A stretch of 64,000 nt of DNA from the NCBI GenBank assembly GCA_964546285.1, contig CAZJJK010000003.1:1-64000 (forward strand). The letters are read 5' to 3'. Numbering within the stretch: the first letter of the stretch is position 1; each line of letters begins with the position of its first letter. The translations under genes were made by a program, and so were the position numbers. The notes beneath the pieces are model-generated. The model worked only from the letters and a program-made list of their open reading frames with translations, ran no database searches and had not been told where the DNA came from. This DNA is from CAZJJK01 sp964546285. Its GTDB lineage: Bacteria; Spirochaetota; Spirochaetia; Treponematales; Breznakiellaceae. Below are positions 62,285 through 64,000 of the stretch, in pieces.

Positions 62285-62313
62285 ACAATGCCGCACTACT
62301 TCAACTTTGTCAA
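62285..62313 (-). promoter_or_regulatory. Promoter of dksA
   Basis: On the minus strand: perfect TTGACA (62313-62308), 17-nt spacer, weak CATTGT (62290-62285). Its -35 with the next three bases (AAG) mirrors that of infA. Confidence 0.6.
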
Positions 62314-62340
62314 CTAGTCGAAAGCCTGGCTAAGCTCCAA

Positions 62341-62370
62341 TTGACAAAGCCGGCATTTTATCGCTACGAT
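62341..62370 (+). promoter_or_regulatory. Promoter of infA
   Basis: TTGACA (62341-62346), 18-nt spacer, TACGAT (62365-62370); leader of ~120 nt to the start of infA. Back to back with the dksA promoter through the inverted repeat CTTTGTCAA/TTGACAAAG. Confidence 0.58.
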
Positions 62371-62494
62371 TATAAGAAGATCAGTTCTGAAAAGCAAATA
62401 TCGGATAATTTCGATAAGAATGCAAGCGGATTTGATCAGCGAGCGCCCTTACTTGATAGCGTTTCGCGTCCAAGAAGATTTTTAAGGAGAGACT

Positions 62495-62719
62495 GTGGCG
62501 AAAGAAGAGGCGATAGAAGTAGAAGGCGTTGTTAAGGAAGCGCTGCCGAATACAATGTTCCGGGTAGAACTGGATAACCAGAAGGGCCACCTTATTTTGG
62601 CCCATCTATCCGGCAAGATGCGTAAGCATTATATCCGCATCGTTCCCGGAGACCGCGTCAAAATCGCTCTTTCGCCGTACGACCTCAGCCGTGGACGGAT
62701 CATTTACCGCGAGCGATAA
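62495..62719 (+). CDS. infA: Translation initiation factor IF-1
   Basis: The 74-residue OB-fold factor: EEAIEVEGVVKEALPNTMFRV, GHLILAHLSGKMRKHYIRI, GDRVKIALSPYDLSRGRI. Start GTG 62495 follows AAGGAGAG. It is monocistronic, with a ~120-nt leader. Confidence 0.97.
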   Translation: MAKEEAIEVEGVVKEALPNTMFRVELDNQKGHLILAHLSGKMRKHYIRIVPGDRVKIALSPYDLSRGRIIYRER

Positions 62720-62851
62720 AGTGGACTATTTTAGCGCTTCGCGCTTTTAGCTACGGGTTATATATACAAGCAAAGTTTCTCACGAAAGCCGCTTTTTTAG
62801 CGGTCTATCCTCTTGTCTTTTTCGCCCCTATAAGGCGGGCTAGGTACCCGT

Positions 62852-63328
62852 CTATTTTATGACTACCCAGGTAGCGCCGGTCCCCCCATCAGCGGCGGCG
62901 GCGGCGCGGTGTTCGCCGGCGAAGGGGCAGCTTTCCAAAAAACGACGAACCGTACGACGCAACGGCGGTTCAACGCCGCGATCCCTTTTACCGTGATGTC
63001 CTTTACCATGAATTATTAATACTTTGGCGTGTCCCGCGTTCTTAGCGTCCCGCATAAATATTTCCAAACACTCCCAAGCTTCAAGCGTATTTAGCCCATG
63101 GAGATCGATAGTGGCTTCCGCTGGGGCTTGCCTTAAGCGCTTACGCTGATCGGCAGCCAAACGTCGTTTATCGGCGCTTGTTTGTTCATCGCTACTATTC
63201 GCGTCTTTATCATCAACGCTGTGGCTGCGTAACCATAGCGCGACCGGGTGTTCAGCCGTCGCCGATGAGGCTTCGGCCGCGCCCTCTTCCCAACGGCCTA
63301 ATATTTCCGCGAAGTTTCTTGTTTCCAT
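62852..63328 (-). CDS. Smr-domain protein
   Basis: 158 residues with a C-terminal Smr domain (~75-158): the DLHGLNTLEA motif and the nuclease-associated LIIHGKGHHG (HGxG) are present, and the end is TGATWVVIK. Smr domains nick DNA or RNA; stand-alone proteins of this size are common. Nine nt after the BatE-like gene, in one operon with it. The N-terminal half is Ala/Glu-rich and unstructured-looking. Confidence 0.88.
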   Translation of the reverse strand: METRNFAEILGRWEEGAAEASSATAEHPVALWLRSHSVDDKDANSSDEQTSADKRRLAADQRKRLRQAPAEATIDLHGLNTLEAWECLEIFMRDAKNAGHAKVLIIHGKGHHGKRDRGVEPPLRRTVRRFLESCPFAGEHRAAAAADGGTGATWVVIK

Positions 63329-63337
63329 CAGCCTGTC

Positions 63338-64000
63338 CTAATAACGATAAACATCAATGCCGCGCAACCAAGCTTCCGTGCCGTCATCGCCAACAACATA
63401 GACCCAAGCGGAGCGTTCACCCTTAATCACGACTCTAGAGCCAAGGGGGAAAAAGCTTGTCCGCCCACCAGTTTCTTCCGGAATGGAGTAAGCCAACGCC
63501 CCAGCGCTTATCGCCGGCCGTTCGGAACGGATGACTATAAGGTAACAGAAGGCCGCCGTCGCTATAAAGAACAACAAAACAACGATATAAACCAAACCGT
63601 TAGAGCCTCTGAAAGTTACTGAAGACGCTTTTATCGACCTTAGCCTAAACCACCTATTGGCTAAGACAGATCCGCTAGCCAAGCAAAATAGAATCAGCCC
63701 GATGATGGGATAAAAAGGCGCCGCATGCTCATCCGCGCTACCCTCTAAACCGAGGGCGGCTTCAGCTTCCCGGCGCAGTGGCCGTATAAGAAACCATAGG
63801 CTGCCATCGCGTTCATACGCGCGTAAAATGCCTATAGCTTGCTCGTATAAGCCTTCTCGCCACGCTACATCCGCTTTTTTAGCTTCTTTTGAAAAAAAAG
63901 CCTTATAGAGAGAGGGAGCTTCAGGGAAAACGTCTTGGATGGCTACTGTGGAGGAACGCCAGCTGTCTTCGTTGGCCGACCACGCTTGTCCTTCTTGCGG
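63338..64000 (-). CDS. batE: BatE-like membrane protein with TPR-like part and SH3 domain (5' end missing)
   Basis: The frame stays open to the window edge, so the gene starts beyond 64000; 220 residues are visible. Order: an Ala/Glu helical TPR-like stretch (VAWREGLYEQAIGILRAYERDG), two membrane helices (FYPIIGLILFCLASGSVL and GLVYIVVLLFFIATAAF), and a C-terminal bacterial SH3-like domain (RVVIKGERSAWVYVVGDDGTEAWLR). This is the layout of BatE in Bat operons, which in Bacteroides and spirochaetes also carry BatA and BatB. The partner genes would lie upstream, outside the window. Name by architecture only. Confidence 0.75.
   Translation of the reverse strand, partial: PQEGQAWSANEDSWRSSTVAIQDVFPEAPSLYKAFFSKEAKKADVAWREGLYEQAIGILRAYERDGSLWFLIRPLRREAEAALGLEGSADEHAAPFYPIIGLILFCLASGSVLANRWFRLRSIKASSVTFRGSNGLVYIVVLLFFIATAAFCYLIVIRSERPAISAGALAYSIPEETGGRTSFFPLGSRVVIKGERSAWVYVVGDDGTEAWLRGIDVYRY

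Overview
The window reads as a piece of a spirochaete chromosome, most likely Treponema or a close relative, possibly an uncultured host-associated one. The main evidence is the chemotaxis operon cheA - cheW/CheR-like fusion - cheX - cheY, the divergent dksA/infA pair, a BatE-type protein, an LL-diaminopimelate aminotransferase lysine route and a split glycine decarboxylase. This is inference from family knowledge; no database was searched. Two runs of N (8145-8244 and 16194-16203) are assembly gaps inside genes, so the sequence comes from a draft scaffold.

Layout. 1-154: tail of a truncated CDS followed by a 20-nt repeat, probably an insertion-sequence end. 264-4975: lysine/diaminopimelate operon dapA-asd-lysA-dapL. 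5001-7125 (minus): two coupled exported barrel-like proteins. 7365-11985: chemotaxis operon, followed by tRNA-Val(GAC) and, on the minus strand, a chemoreceptor. 14346-15685: 1.3 kb without genes, carrying three copies of the same 20-nt repeat, two of them inverted like a MITE. 15686-19103: sugar ABC transporter (binding protein, terminator, two permeases, no ATPase). 19232-25269: LysM/M23 peptidase, DUF151 nuclease, rlmE, a GH94 phosphorylase and a SUMF1-domain exported protein. 25355-27110 (minus): C39-type peptidase, outer-membrane barrel and small lipoprotein. 27271-35679: HAD phosphatase, alr-fhs, a 776-residue lipoprotein, an HtrA protease and a MinD-like ATPase. 35885-40482: rpmB, an unknown protein with an orphan histidine kinase, and def-fmt-PASTA. 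40629-45014: gcvT-gcvH-gcvPA-gcvPB. 45344-50653: a giant barrel/repeat/OmpA protein. 50694-56938: methyltransferase, rarD, manC, ackA, PfkB kinase, DJ-1. 57080-61847: dual-receiver protein, hybrid histidine kinase and PHP phosphatase. 61870-64000: dksA, infA, and Smr and BatE-like genes.

How genes work together. The first operon makes meso-DAP and lysine for peptidoglycan, and alr supplies D-alanine. The che proteins, the chemoreceptor and possibly the phosphorelay operon serve taxis and signalling. The sugar transporter, cellobiose phosphorylase, manC and acetate kinase fit a saccharolytic, acetate-forming metabolism. The glycine cleavage genes and formate-THF ligase feed one-carbon folate chemistry.

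The most unusual signal is in promoter placement. Seven genes have a sigma70-like promoter with a 17-nt spacer whose -10 box ends only 5-9 nt before the start codon, with no usable ribosome binding site. This predicts many leaderless mRNAs. Other candidates for new biology are the C39/barrel/lipoprotein operon, the 12-repeat protein that could bridge the outer membrane and peptidoglycan, and the dispersed inverted repeat.
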